DNA of 64,000 nucleotides, taken from positions 8,928,001-8,992,000 of the forward strand of contig NZ_CP011125.1 of NCBI RefSeq assembly GCF_000737325.1, written 5' to 3'. Numbering within the stretch: position 1 is the first letter of the stretch; the number at the start of each line of letters is the position of its first letter. Position numbers and translations under genes: made by a program. Positions 1 through 7,929 of this stretch are shown here, piece after piece. The DNA comes from Sandaracinus amylolyticus (GTDB taxonomy: Bacteria > Myxococcota_A > Polyangia > Polyangiales > Sandaracinaceae). The notes under the pieces were generated by a model. The model ran no database searches. It was not told the origin of the DNA and worked only from the letters and a program-made list of their open reading frames with translations.

Positions 1-215
1 GGCGTGGGGCACGCGGTGTCGAGCGGGGTCGCCGGCGGATCGTTCGCGTCGATCGGGCCGCCGTCGTTCACGTCGCCCGCGTCCTCCTGCGCGACCGTGG
101 CGTCCATGCCGCCGTCGTCCCGGGCGATGTCGTCGACGATGGTGAACCCGGAAAAATCAGGGATGCACCCCTGCGACAGCACCGCGGACAGCACCGCGAA
201 AGCGAGCGCTGCTAT
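1..215 (-). CDS. lipoprotein N-terminus, partial (runs off left edge)
   Basis: Read on the minus strand there is a clean lipoprotein signal: two Arg, a hydrophobic Ala/Leu/Val stretch, a lipobox ending S-Q-G-C, then an acidic linker with repeated D-A-G and D-G-G motifs typical of myxobacterial surface lipoproteins. The frame stays open to the window edge. The problem is the start: I find no ATG, GTG or TTG in frame ahead of the signal peptide. A GGAGG sequence directly abuts an ATA codon at 215-213. It is either a non-standard start, a decayed gene, or chance. It would be divergent from the kinase that follows. Function unknown. Confidence 0.4.
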   Translation of the reverse strand, partial: MAALAFAVLSAVLSQGCIPDFSGFTIVDDIARDDGGMDATVAQEDAGDVNDGGPIDANDPPATPLDTACPT

Positions 216-233
216 CCTCCGCGGCGCAGTCGG

Positions 234-1625
234 ATGTCGGACGCGCCCGCCCTCGAGAAGAGCGTCTTCGCCCCGGTGCGCATCGGTGACGTCGTCGCCG
301 CGCGCTACCGCGTCACCCGCGAGATCGGCGCGGGCGGCATGGGCCAGGTGCTCGAGGTCGAGCACGTCGAGCTCGAGAAGCGCTTCGCGCTGAAGCTGGT
401 GCGCCCCGATCGCTGGGACGCGACCCTCGACGCGCGGTTCCGTCGCGAGGCGCGCGCGCTCGCGAAGGTCACCACCGCGCGCGTGCCGCAGATCACCGAC
501 TTCGGCGTCGACCCCGGGTGCGGCCCGTTCTACGTCATGGAGCTCGTCGACGGCACGCCGCTCGACGTGCTGCTCGCGCGCGAAGGGCCGCTGCCCCGCG
601 AGCGCGCGCTCGAGCTGGCGATCGGGATCGCGGAGGCGCTGGTGGACGTGCACGCGGCGGGCATCGTCCATCGCGACGTGAAGCCGAGCAACCTCGGCGT
701 GTGCCGCAGCGGTCCGGTGCGAGTGCGATTGCTCGACTTCGGGCTCGCGACCGGCGTGGACGAGCGCTTCGGATCGAAGATCACCGAGAGCCGCAGCATC
801 GTGGGCTCGCTGCCCTACATGGCGCCCGAGCAGTTCCACGGAGAGCGCCCGACGGTGCGCGTCGATCTGTGGGCGCTCGGCGTGATCCTCTACGAGATGC
901 TGACGGGCGCGCTGCCCTTCGAGGCGCCGTCGACCGCGGCGCTGATGCACCAGATCCTCTACGCGCCGGTGCCCTCGTCGCACGACGCGCCGCGCAGCTG
1001 CGGGAGCGTGCTCGCGAAGCTGCTCGCGAAGGATGCCGGGGAGCGGCCGGCGAGCGCGAGCGAGGCGATCGAGCTGCTCGAGGGCGCGCTGGCGAGGCCC
1101 TCGTCGGGCACCTCGCGATCGTCGCTCGCCACGCGCGCGACCGCGCCCGACTTCGAGTCGTCGCCCGAGGTGCGCAGCAGCGGCGCGGCGGCGTCTGGCA
1201 CGATCGTGCGGCCGTCGCGGGATCGCGAGGCGCGCATCATCGCGATCGGGATCGCGCTCGCGCTCGCGGGCATCGTCGCATGGGGCGCGAGCGTGTGGCT
1301 GATGCGGCGCGATGCGATCACCACGATCGAGCACGAGGCCGCGCCGGCACCGAGCGCAGCCCCCGAGCCCGCGAGCGCGCCGACGCCCGAGCCGGTGGTG
1401 GTGCCGTCCGCCGAGCCGGTGATGGAGCCAGCGCGCGAAGAAGAGACCGCGCCGGCGACGGTCACGGCACCCGAGGTGCCGCGCGAGCGAGCGCCGCGAC
1501 AGCGAGGCCGCGCCGAGCGCGCCACGACGACCACCGCCGACACGCCGCCGGCGACGACCACGCCCGCGACCCCGCCGAGCGAGCCCGCGACGACGTGGGA
1601 CGGCACGATCATCGAGCAGCACTGA
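234..1625 (+). CDS. membrane-anchored Ser/Thr protein kinase
   Basis: Hanks-type kinase with all core motifs: Gly loop GAGGMG (residues 32-37), Lys54, catalytic HRDVKPSN (146-153), DFG (168-170), APEQ (197-200). A single membrane helix at about 335-357 separates the cytoplasmic kinase from a roughly 100-residue extracytoplasmic tail rich in Pro, Ala, Glu and Thr, with no recognisable sensor domain. About 463 residues, usual for myxobacterial PknB-like receptors. Its stop codon overlaps the start of the next gene (TGATG), so the two are translationally coupled and the secreted partner may act with the kinase tail. A TATCCT hexamer at 213-218 is a possible -10 box. Substrates cannot be read from sequence. 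Confidence 0.93.
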   Translation: MSDAPALEKSVFAPVRIGDVVAARYRVTREIGAGGMGQVLEVEHVELEKRFALKLVRPDRWDATLDARFRREARALAKVTTARVPQITDFGVDPGCGPFYVMELVDGTPLDVLLAREGPLPRERALELAIGIAEALVDVHAAGIVHRDVKPSNLGVCRSGPVRVRLLDFGLATGVDERFGSKITESRSIVGSLPYMAPEQFHGERPTVRVDLWALGVILYEMLTGALPFEAPSTAALMHQILYAPVPSSHDAPRSCGSVLAKLLAKDAGERPASASEAIELLEGALARPSSGTSRSSLATRATAPDFESSPEVRSSGAAASGTIVRPSRDREARIIAIGIALALAGIVAWGASVWLMRRDAITTIEHEAAPAPSAAPEPASAPTPEPVVVPSAEPVMEPAREEETAPATVTAPEVPRERAPRQRGRAERATTTTADTPPATTTPATPPSEPATTWDGTIIEQH

Positions 1626-2407
1626 TGCGCTTCCACGTCCTCGTCGCGCTGATGATCGTCGTGCTGCCCGCGCTCGGGCGCGCGCAGGACGCTCCACCCG
1701 AGGATCGCGCGGGCACGCTCTTCGAGCGCGGCGTCGAGCGCCTGCGCGAGGGCGATCACGAGGCGGCCGCGGCGGCGTTCCGCGAGTCGTATCGCCTCGC
1801 GCCGCGCGTCACGACGATGTGCAACCTCGCGCTCACCTACGATCGCTGGGGGCCCGAGCACCGCGCGCAGGCCGCGCGCGCCTACCGCACCTGCGCGCGC
1901 GACGACGACACCGGTCGGTTCCGCACGTTCGCCGAGCAGCGCGTCGCGGAGATCGAGCGCGAGATCGTGCTCAGCGAGAGCGAGCCCACCGAGCACGAGC
2001 CGCCGCCGCCCGAGCCCGCGCCGCCGTCCGAGCCCGAGATCACGCCCCCGCCGCCGAGCGATCCGCTGCCGCCGCCCGAGCCCGATCACACGTCGCTCTA
2101 CGTCGGGCTCGGCCTCGCCGCGCCCGCCGCGGGTGCGGCGATCACCGCGATCGTGCTCGCGCTCGACGCCCAGTCGACCGTCGACGATCTGCGCGACGAG
2201 CCATTCATCGTGCGCGGCAGCCCCGAGCACGATCGTCTCGAGCAGGCCCGCACCACGGCGACCGTCGCGACCGCGCTCTACGTGACCGCGGGCGTGCTCG
2301 CGGCCGGCGCGGCGACGCTCGTGATCATCGATCTCGCGGCGAGCGACACGAGCGAGACCCACGTCGCGATCCGCCCGAACGGGATCGCGATCGAAGGTCG
2401 CTTCTAG
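1625..2407 (+). CDS. secreted TPR-like protein with C-terminal membrane segments
   Basis: About 260 residues. A cleavable signal peptide ends L-G-R-A-Q. It is followed by a TPR-like helical region of about 100 residues (FERGVERLREGDHEAAAAAF pattern), a Pro/Glu-rich linker, and two hydrophobic segments near the C-terminus. Kinase-linked genes of this shape are common in myxobacteria and usually annotated only as TPR or PEGA-type partners. The overlapping start with the kinase gene argues for one transcript. The stop codon overlaps that of the convergent HAD gene: both stops lie within the palindrome CTAG at 2404-2407. No enzymatic motif seen. Confidence 0.82.
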   Translation: MRFHVLVALMIVVLPALGRAQDAPPEDRAGTLFERGVERLREGDHEAAAAAFRESYRLAPRVTTMCNLALTYDRWGPEHRAQAARAYRTCARDDDTGRFRTFAEQRVAEIEREIVLSESEPTEHEPPPPEPAPPSEPEITPPPPSDPLPPPEPDHTSLYVGLGLAAPAAGAAITAIVLALDAQSTVDDLRDEPFIVRGSPEHDRLEQARTTATVATALYVTAGVLAAGAATLVIIDLAASDTSETHVAIRPNGIAIEGRF

Positions 2408-3582
2408 CGATCCGCGATCGCGCGTCCCTCCACGTCGACCACGCGCCCGAGCGTGTCCTCGTGCGTGCTGCACGGATAGGGCGTCGTGCGCGGCGCAGGA
2501 GGGTCGACGAAGAGCGGCTGCACGACCCAGCCCGACGCGAGCGCGTTGCACATCACGCGCACGTTCTGGCGATCGAGCACGATGGCCAGCGCGGTCGCGT
2601 CCTGCAGCATCGCGAGGTCTCCGTCGCTGTCGCCCGCGACGAGCACCGGGCGCAGCGCGGGATCGTCCTGACGCATCCGCTGCCGCGCGGAGGGCACACC
2701 GAAGATCTCGCGGTTGATCCAGCAGCGCTTGCCCTCGAGCCACGTCATCACCGGCGTCGCGAGCGGGCCCTCGCCGCACGCCTCGAAGCGCGACGTGCCG
2801 CGCCCCGCGTCGTCGTGCTCCATCCGCACCCCGACCACGCGCGCGGGATCGAGCCCCGCGATCTCCGCGATCGCTTCCACGATCGGCTCGGGCGACGCGC
2901 TCACGATCCACACCTCGACGCCGATCGCCTCGAGCGCGCGCGCGAGCTCGATCATCGGCGCGTGCAGCCGCGCGAAGCGCTCGACCTCGACCCCGCCGAT
3001 CACCTCGCGCGCACCGATCGGCGCGACGCTCGCCGCGGTGAACGCCTCGCGCGCGATCGCGCGCAGCGCGTCGTCGGTGCGCCCGGCCGCGAGCACCTGT
3101 GCGATCACGCCGTACGTCGCGCGATAGAACGGCCCCACCGACACGGTGAACGCGGGCTCGCCCTCGGGCGTCGTGCCGCGCCACGCGAGGTGCGCGACGA
3201 CGCGCCCCCGCTCGGTCGCGTCGCTCGCGCGCGCGAGCGCCTCGTGCGCGGCCGCGCTCAGCATCGCGTCGCCCTGCGGGATCACGCCCTCCGCGATCGC
3301 ACCCCGCTCGATCAGGTGCGCGAGCACGAGGTCGCCGATGTCCCCGCGCATCATCGTGTTGTCCCAGTCGAACACCGCGACGCGACGGCCGTCGCGCGCG
3401 CCGAGCTCGCCGATCACGCGCTCGATGCGCGCCCGGTTCTCGGGCAGCCAGCCCTCTTCGCGCAGCGTCACCGGCACCCGCCGCTCCTCTCTCGCGCGCG
3501 TCGCGCCACACGCAGCGAGCACGACCCACCAGCACAGTCCCCACGCGACGACGTTCGTCCGCACATTCCGCGCGCCGAGCAT
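2404..3582 (-). CDS. HAD-superfamily phosphatase, lipoprotein
   Basis: Haloacid-dehalogenase fold: motif I V-F-D-W-D-N-T (DxDxT nucleophile), motif II Ser in V-S-A-S-P-E-P, motif IV G-D-S-D-G-D. The long insertion between motifs I and II resembles the phosphoserine-phosphatase-like/PF12710 group. The start at 3582 gives a signal peptide with lipobox L-A-A-C, so the enzyme should sit in the periplasm or on a membrane, unlike the mostly cytosolic SerB group. An alternative in-frame ATG at 3612 would add ten residues. Substrate unknown. Convergent with the gene before it; shares a 247-bp divergent spacer with the protease-inhibitor gene. Confidence 0.82.
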   Translation of the reverse strand: MLGARNVRTNVVAWGLCWWVVLAACGATRAREERRVPVTLREEGWLPENRARIERVIGELGARDGRRVAVFDWDNTMMRGDIGDLVLAHLIERGAIAEGVIPQGDAMLSAAAHEALARASDATERGRVVAHLAWRGTTPEGEPAFTVSVGPFYRATYGVIAQVLAAGRTDDALRAIAREAFTAASVAPIGAREVIGGVEVERFARLHAPMIELARALEAIGVEVWIVSASPEPIVEAIAEIAGLDPARVVGVRMEHDDAGRGTSRFEACGEGPLATPVMTWLEGKRCWINREIFGVPSARQRMRQDDPALRPVLVAGDSDGDLAMLQDATALAIVLDRQNVRVMCNALASGWVVQPLFVDPPAPRTTPYPCSTHEDTLGRVVDVEGRAIADR

Positions 3583-3720
3583 ACCCGCGATCTTTTCGTG
3601 ACGGACGCCCATGGGCGCGCCCACCAACCGAGCGAGCACCACGGACGTGCGACGCGAGGAGTCGAGGCGCAGCGCGCCCCGGGGGTCCCTCCACGCGCCG
3701 GCGACGGTGCGCACGCCCGC

Positions 3721-3829
3721 GATCGGCCACGCGCTGCGAGGCCCGATCAATTGCGTTTGATTGCATCATTTGATTGGCACACGCAGGCACGACTTCACGC
3801 GGCACATCCGCTGCAGAACACGAGGCACC
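3721..3829. promoter_or_regulatory. AT-richer divergent promoter region
   Basis: The spacer between the HAD gene and the protease-inhibitor gene contains an unusually AT-rich patch for this genome, with TTTGATTG occurring twice 12 bp apart (about 3757 and 3769). Several TTGATT-type -35 candidates can be drawn on both strands, but I cannot pick one pair with confidence. Confidence 0.35.
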
Positions 3830-4939
3830 ATGCACGATCGATCCATCCTTCCCTTGCGCGCCGCGCGAGCGCTGCGCCCCGCGTTCGCGCTCCTGCTCGG
3901 CATCCCACTGCTGCTCGCGCCGCGCGGCTGCGAGGAGCCCGGGGACCCGGACACCTGCTTCTGCGCCGACATCTACGCGCCGGTCTGCGGCGCGGACGGG
4001 CGCACCTACGGCAACGCGTGCGAGGCCGAGTGCGTGGGCGCGATGATCGCGCACGAAGGCGAGTGTGACGCGGGCTGCGTCTGCCCCGCGGTCTACGCGC
4101 CGGTGTGCGGCGACGACGGCAAGACCTACGGCAACACGTGCGAGGCCGCGTGCGCCGGTGTGATGGTCGTGCGCGACGGCGAGTGCGAGACGAGCTGCGC
4201 GTGCCCCGACGTCTACGCGCCGGTGTGCGGCCAGGACGGGCGCACGTACGGCAACGCGTGCGAGGCCAACTGCGCGGGCGTGATGGTCGATCACGAAGGC
4301 CGCTGCGAGTGCCCGGCGATCCCGCCGATCTACTGCGAGTGGGGCTACGTCGTCGATCAGAACGGCTGTCCCACGCCCGAGTGCCTGCCGCCTCCGACGT
4401 GCGAGCCGGTGATGTGCGAGATCGCCTGCGAGTTCGGCCACGTGATCGACGAGCGCGGCTGCGCGATCTGCGCGTGCAACCCGCCGCCGATGTGCGAGCC
4501 CGTCCTCTGCGACGTCTACTGCGAGCACGGCCACGCGCGCGACGAGCGCGGCTGCGAGACCTGCGCGTGCGACCCGCCGCCGGTGTGCGAGCCCGTCCTC
4601 TGCGACGTCTACTGCGAGCACGGCCACGCGCGCGACGAGCGCGGCTGCGAGACCTGCGCGTGCAACCCGCCGCCGGCGGACCTCTGCCTGAGCGACGACG
4701 AGTGCGGCGCGGGCGCGTACTGCGACCACACCGTGTGCCGCTCGCCCTGCGAGGGTCTGCCCGACGACCGTGCGTGCCCCGCGGTCTGCTACGGCGAGTG
4801 CCGTCCGACGCCGCCGCCCTCGTGCTCGGCGGACGCGGACTGCGCGGCCGGTGAGGTCTGCGTCGTGCCCGTGTGCATCTGGGACGACCCGAGCGCGCCT
4901 TGTCCCGACGAGGGCACCTGCGTCCCCGTCGAGCGCTGA
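3830..4939 (+). CDS. secreted multidomain protease inhibitor (Kazal x3, antistasin-like x4)
   Basis: The start at 3830 gives a signal peptide ending near a Cys (A-P-R-G-C, a poor lipobox). Three Kazal units follow, each with the signature Y-A-P-V-C-G-x-D-G-x-T-Y-G-N and six Cys. Then come four antistasin-like units of the form C-x3-C-x3-C-x2-G-x3-D-x2-G-C-x2-C-x-C, and a C-terminal Cys-rich EGF/Dickkopf-like tail. Units three and four of the second block are a near-perfect 93-bp tandem duplication (4490-4582 and 4583-4675), so the array has grown recently. Known families of both types inhibit serine proteases; in a predatory or competitive bacterium this could protect against host, prey or self proteases (inference). 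A strong terminator follows. Confidence 0.88.
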   Translation: MHDRSILPLRAARALRPAFALLLGIPLLLAPRGCEEPGDPDTCFCADIYAPVCGADGRTYGNACEAECVGAMIAHEGECDAGCVCPAVYAPVCGDDGKTYGNTCEAACAGVMVVRDGECETSCACPDVYAPVCGQDGRTYGNACEANCAGVMVDHEGRCECPAIPPIYCEWGYVVDQNGCPTPECLPPPTCEPVMCEIACEFGHVIDERGCAICACNPPPMCEPVLCDVYCEHGHARDERGCETCACDPPPVCEPVLCDVYCEHGHARDERGCETCACNPPPADLCLSDDECGAGAYCDHTVCRSPCEGLPDDRACPAVCYGECRPTPPPSCSADADCAAGEVCVVPVCIWDDPSAPCPDEGTCVPVER

Positions 4940-4967
4940 TCCTTCTCTTCACTCCCGGTTCCTCCTG

Positions 4968-5000
4968 CCGGCCCGGTCCCACCCGGGCCGGTTCTTTTTT
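4968..5000 (+). terminator. intrinsic terminator after the Kazal protein gene
   Basis: A perfect 9-bp GC stem (4968-4976 with 4983-4991, six-base loop) is followed directly by TTCTTTTTT. This is a textbook rho-independent terminator, and rare in this GC-rich window. Confidence 0.88.
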
Positions 5001-5087
5001 GCCGGAGTGCTCGTCCCGCAGGTCCCGGACGGGAGCGCGCGAAGCGCGCGGACGGGAGGGAACGGCGGGCGAGCCGTTTTTCTTTTT
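5001..5087 (+). repeat. palindromic element, copy 1 (type A)
   Basis: A 76-bp unit (5001-5076). Inner stem GCGCGC-GAA-GCGCGC at 5035-5049; outer arms GCTCG(T)CCCGC and GCGGGCGAGC. Eleven bases, almost all T (5077-5087), follow, so as RNA it would look like a second terminator. Related copies lie at 11.1, 13.7 and 52.1 kb. Confidence 0.85.
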
Positions 5088-5157
5088 CCGTCGCGTGGGA
5101 ACCGGAAGGCGGCACGGCGCGTCTATCGCTCGCGTACTCTCGCGGAGAAGGACGCGG

Positions 5158-5895
5158 ATGCAGTCACCACGCGACCCTCGGTCGATCCGGCCCGGCCTCG
5201 TCGTCGTCAGCACGCTGGTGCTCGCGCTGCTCGCGCTCGGAGTCGGCGGCGTCGTCACTCAGCACGCGCGTACGACCGACGACGACGAAGAAGAAGATCG
5301 CGGCGGCCGCACGTTCGTGCTCGAGCCCGCGACCGACGACGACGCCGATCGCGACGACGACGGATGGGCTCGCGCCGTCGACGATCCTGGCGCGGAGGGC
5401 TCGGCGCGCGAGGCGTGGGCGCAGGCGTTCACCGATCGCGACGAGCCGCTGCCGCCGCTCGTCGAGGCGGTCGTCGATCCGCAGATGAGCCGCTACCGCG
5501 CGGTGTACACCGAGGCGCCTCCGCCGTTCACGCCGATCGGCCGTCGCGGACGCGTGCTCGCGTCGAGCGGCCTCGACATCGACTCGGCGCAGCCCTGCGA
5601 GGTGCGCGTGCTGCCCGCGGCCGACAGCGGGTTCAACTGCCTCGTGCGCGTGATGTGCGGCGAGACGGTCGTGTACCCGAACCGCGCGCAGACCGCGGGC
5701 TACGTCGCGTGCGACCTCGGCGAGGGTGGCCCGAGCGCGGCCGCCGATTCGAACCCGAGCGTCACCGATGGCGATCCCGCGATCGCGTTCGACCTCGCGC
5801 GCGGAACCGTCACGGTGCGGGACGCCGATCGCGAAGGGCGCTCGCTATTCGAGGTCACGCTGCAGCTCGATCCGACCGCGCTCCGAGTGATGTGA
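5158..5895 (+). CDS. hypothetical membrane-anchored protein
   Basis: Start chosen at the ATG at 5158, which follows GGAGAAGGA and places one membrane helix at about residues 13-35. After it comes a very acidic linker (runs of Asp and Glu), then a roughly 110-residue region with three Cys that may form a small beta domain (Q-P-C-E-V-R-V and N-C-L-V-R-V-M-C-G). Total about 245 residues. I do not recognise a family. The leader carries palindromic element copy 1 about 70 bp upstream. Confidence 0.72.
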   Translation: MQSPRDPRSIRPGLVVVSTLVLALLALGVGGVVTQHARTTDDDEEEDRGGRTFVLEPATDDDADRDDDGWARAVDDPGAEGSAREAWAQAFTDRDEPLPPLVEAVVDPQMSRYRAVYTEAPPPFTPIGRRGRVLASSGLDIDSAQPCEVRVLPAADSGFNCLVRVMCGETVVYPNRAQTAGYVACDLGEGGPSAAADSNPSVTDGDPAIAFDLARGTVTVRDADREGRSLFEVTLQLDPTALRVM

Positions 5896-5916
5896 GCGCG
5901 GCGTGACGCACGGCGA

Positions 5917-6234
5917 TCAGCTCGCCTTCGCGTAGCGACGAAGCAGTCGATCGTCGGGCGCGAGCTCGCGCAGCACGTTCGCCACAGCCTGAGCGCGCCC
6001 TGCCGCACCCGCGCGCTCGTGGAGCCAGAGCCCCTGGCGCAGCGCTTCGATCGCTTCGTCGTCGCGACGCGCACGACGCAGCATCGCGCCGGCCATCACC
6101 CACGACGCCGCATCGCCCACGATCGCCGCGCGCTCACGCAGCGCGAGCGCGGCTTTGCGGTACTCGCCCTTCGAGGCGAAGCGCTGCGCGCGGCGCTTGA
6201 GGACGTCGGCAGGCTCGGTCGAGAGGACGGTCAT
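5917..6234 (-). CDS. small TPR-like protein
   Basis: 105 residues, all-helical, with two TPR-like helix pairs (A-S-K-G-E-Y-R-K-A-A-L-A-L and D-D-E-A-I-E-A-L-R-Q-G-L). No signal peptide. The start codon and its AAGGAG ribosome-binding site lie inside a perfect 11-bp inverted repeat (6231-6255), an arrangement that could block translation initiation until the hairpin opens. Function unknown. Confidence 0.72.
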   Translation of the reverse strand: MTVLSTEPADVLKRRAQRFASKGEYRKAALALRERAAIVGDAASWVMAGAMLRRARRDDEAIEALRQGLWLHERAGAAGRAQAVANVLRELAPDDRLLRRYAKAS

Positions 6235-6255
6235 GGCGAAGCTCCTTCGCCATGA
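6231..6255 (-). promoter_or_regulatory. hairpin enclosing ribosome-binding site and start codon
   Basis: Perfect 11-base arms TCATGGCGAAG / CTTCGCCATGA with a three-base loop. On the minus-strand message, AAGGAG (end of the left arm plus loop) is the ribosome-binding site and the right arm contains the start AUG of the small TPR gene. This is a candidate translational switch. Confidence 0.6.
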
Positions 6256-6444
6256 CGCTCAGCAATCGTCGATCCATCACGACACCGCGCGAGGCGCGAC
6301 ACGGAACGACTGCGCTTTCGTGCTCACGCCTCCGCGCGCGCGGACGGAACGCGCAGCTCACGCGTGAGCGCTGCGCGACATCCACGTCGCATCGTTGCGC
6401 TCACATTGCGTGCGCGGCGCGCGCGGTGCGCCGCCCACATCGAC

Positions 6445-7008
6445 TCACGGCAGCTCGTCGATCTCCGCGATCACCTCGTCGACGTGCACGCCGGGATCGA
6501 CGTCCTCCCACACGTGCCGGACGACGCCCTCGTCGTCGATCAGGAACGTCATGCGCGCGGTCATGCCCATCTGCATCGGCACGCCGTACTGCTGCGCGAC
6601 GCGACCATCGAGATCCGCGAGCAGCTCGAAGGGCAGCTGGTGCTCGTCGTGGAAGCGACGATGCGACTCGACGTCGTCGGTCGACACGCCGAGCACGACC
6701 GCGCCCGTGCCCTGCAGCCGATCCCACGCGTCGCGGAACGCGCACGCCTCCGCGGTGCAGCCCGGCGTCGCATCGCGCGGATAGAAGTAGAGGACCACGG
6801 GGTGACCGCGGTACTCGGAGAGCTGCCGCACCCGCCCCGTCTGGTCCTGCAGCATGAACGCAGGCGCCGCCTCACCGACGGGCACCGGCGTCTCGCGCGC
6901 GGGCGCTGCTTCGGCGGTCGTCCCGCCGCCGCCGCTCACTTGCTGCGATCCTCCGCACGCCGCGAGCATCGCCGCGATCACCACGTTCCCGATCATCCGC
7001 AGCCGCAT
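6445..7008 (-). CDS. peroxiredoxin, Bcp/PrxQ type, lipoprotein
   Basis: Reduces hydroperoxides with a peroxidatic Cys in P-G-C-T-A-E-A-C; the second Cys five residues later is the resolving Cys typical of the atypical two-Cys PrxQ/Bcp group. The start at 7008 has a purine-rich AGGAGAGG upstream and yields a signal peptide with lipobox A-A-C-G-G, so the enzyme should be exported and lipid-anchored, unlike cytosolic E. coli Bcp. About 187 residues including a Gly/Thr/Ala linker. It ends in the conserved alpha-beta thioredoxin-fold tail. It probably protects the cell envelope from peroxide (inference). Confidence 0.88.
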   Translation of the reverse strand: MRLRMIGNVVIAAMLAACGGSQQVSGGGGTTAEAAPARETPVPVGEAAPAFMLQDQTGRVRQLSEYRGHPVVLYFYPRDATPGCTAEACAFRDAWDRLQGTGAVVLGVSTDDVESHRRFHDEHQLPFELLADLDGRVAQQYGVPMQMGMTARMTFLIDDEGVVRHVWEDVDPGVHVDEVIAEIDELP

Positions 7009-7079
7009 TCCGACCTCTCCTGTCGAGGCCACGGACATGCGCCGCCTCGCCCGGTTCCGCAATGACCGGACGGAGTGAA

Positions 7080-7142
7080 CCACCGAGGACACAGAGGGCC
7101 GCAGAGGGGAGAAGCGCGCGCTCTCTGCGCCCTCTGCGGTGG
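7080..7142. repeat. inverted repeat rich in CAGAGG/CCTCTG
   Basis: The arms CCACCG...CAGAGGGCCGCAGAG and CTCTGCGCCCTCTGCGGTGG can pair into a long imperfect hairpin, sitting between the peroxiredoxin start and the phosphodiesterase stop. From memory, very similar CTCTGCG-CCCTCTG sequences are scattered in many unrelated environmental genomes. That makes this a REP-like dispersed repeat rather than a gene-specific site; not checked. Confidence 0.6.
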
Positions 7143-7158
7143 ATTCTCTCTGTCGTCG

Positions 7159-7929
7159 CTACAGGACGAACTGATCGCCCAACCGACAGATGTCGAGGTT
7201 GCGATCGCGGATGCGCGACAGCTCCTTCTCGACGCGCTGCTCGAACACCGGCTTGATGTGATAGAGGAGCACCGGCAGCTCGCGGTGATCGTGGAGCTTC
7301 TGCAGCTCCGCCTCGAGCGTCTCGGGCGTGTGGTGGCCGCTCACCTTCGCGAGCTTGTGGTGCTCGTCGGGGAACGAGATCTCCATCAGCAGCGCGCGGA
7401 GATCGCGCGTCGCGTTGAGCTTCTCCCAGAACCGCGTGGTCGGCCCGGTGTCGCCGGAGTAGCCGAGCGCACCGCTCGGCGTCTCCACGACGAAGCCCGA
7501 CGCGTCGATCGTGTGGTGCACCAGCACCGGCGTGATGCGCATCCCGCTGAGCTCGGTCGTCTCCTCGGGCACGAGCGGGCGCAGCTCGATCGTCATCCCC
7601 GAGCTCCCCGCGGGGATCTTCGAGAAGTCGGGCCACAGCAGGTCGTTGAAGAAGTGCTTCTTCAGCACCTCGAGCGTCTCGGGGATGCCCGCGATCACCA
7701 GCGGCGGCCCGCCCTGCTGGCAGCGGTTGTCGGCGAGCGTCGCGAGGTCGCGCACGTGGTCGAGGTGCGCGTGGCTGACGAGCACCGTCTCGATCGCGTG
7801 CTGCTCCTCGAGCGTGAGCATCGAGGTCACCGCGCCGGCGTCGATCGCGACCTTCCCGTCGAGGAGGAAGCTCGAGGTCTTGTGCTTCGGCGTCTCACCG
7901 CCGTGGCAGCCGAGGACTCGTAGTTCCAT
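7159..7929 (-). CDS. class II 3',5'-cyclic nucleotide phosphodiesterase (MBL fold)
   Basis: About 256 residues with the metallo-beta-lactamase-fold motif S-H-A-H-L-D-H and a second metal-site Asp in G-Y-S-G-D-T-G, followed by a late His-rich strand (S-G-H-H-T-P-E, L-L-Y-H-I-K-P). The order resembles the yeast PDE1/class II cyclic-nucleotide phosphodiesterases. Its start overlaps the stop of the cNMP-binding regulator by one base, so both are made from one message. A cAMP-like signal could be sensed by one protein and destroyed by the other (inference). No signal peptide. Confidence 0.82.
   Translation of the reverse strand: MELRVLGCHGGETPKHKTSSFLLDGKVAIDAGAVTSMLTLEEQHAIETVLVSHAHLDHVRDLATLADNRCQQGGPPLVIAGIPETLEVLKKHFFNDLLWPDFSKIPAGSSGMTIELRPLVPEETTELSGMRITPVLVHHTIDASGFVVETPSGALGYSGDTGPTTRFWEKLNATRDLRALLMEISFPDEHHKLAKVSGHHTPETLEAELQKLHDHRELPVLLYHIKPVFEQRVEKELSRIRDRNLDICRLGDQFVL

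Noticed and set aside
959-4729. 1256-codon minus-strand open frame
   Set aside because: Low-complexity Arg/Ala-rich translation opposite clear genes (kinase tail, secreted partner, Kazal protein) and overlapping the HAD gene in another frame; a shadow of high GC codon bias.
7080-7142. intrinsic terminator or small RNA
   Set aside because: The inverted repeat lacks a T run and looks like the widespread CCTCTGCG-type repeat, so I list it only as a repeat.
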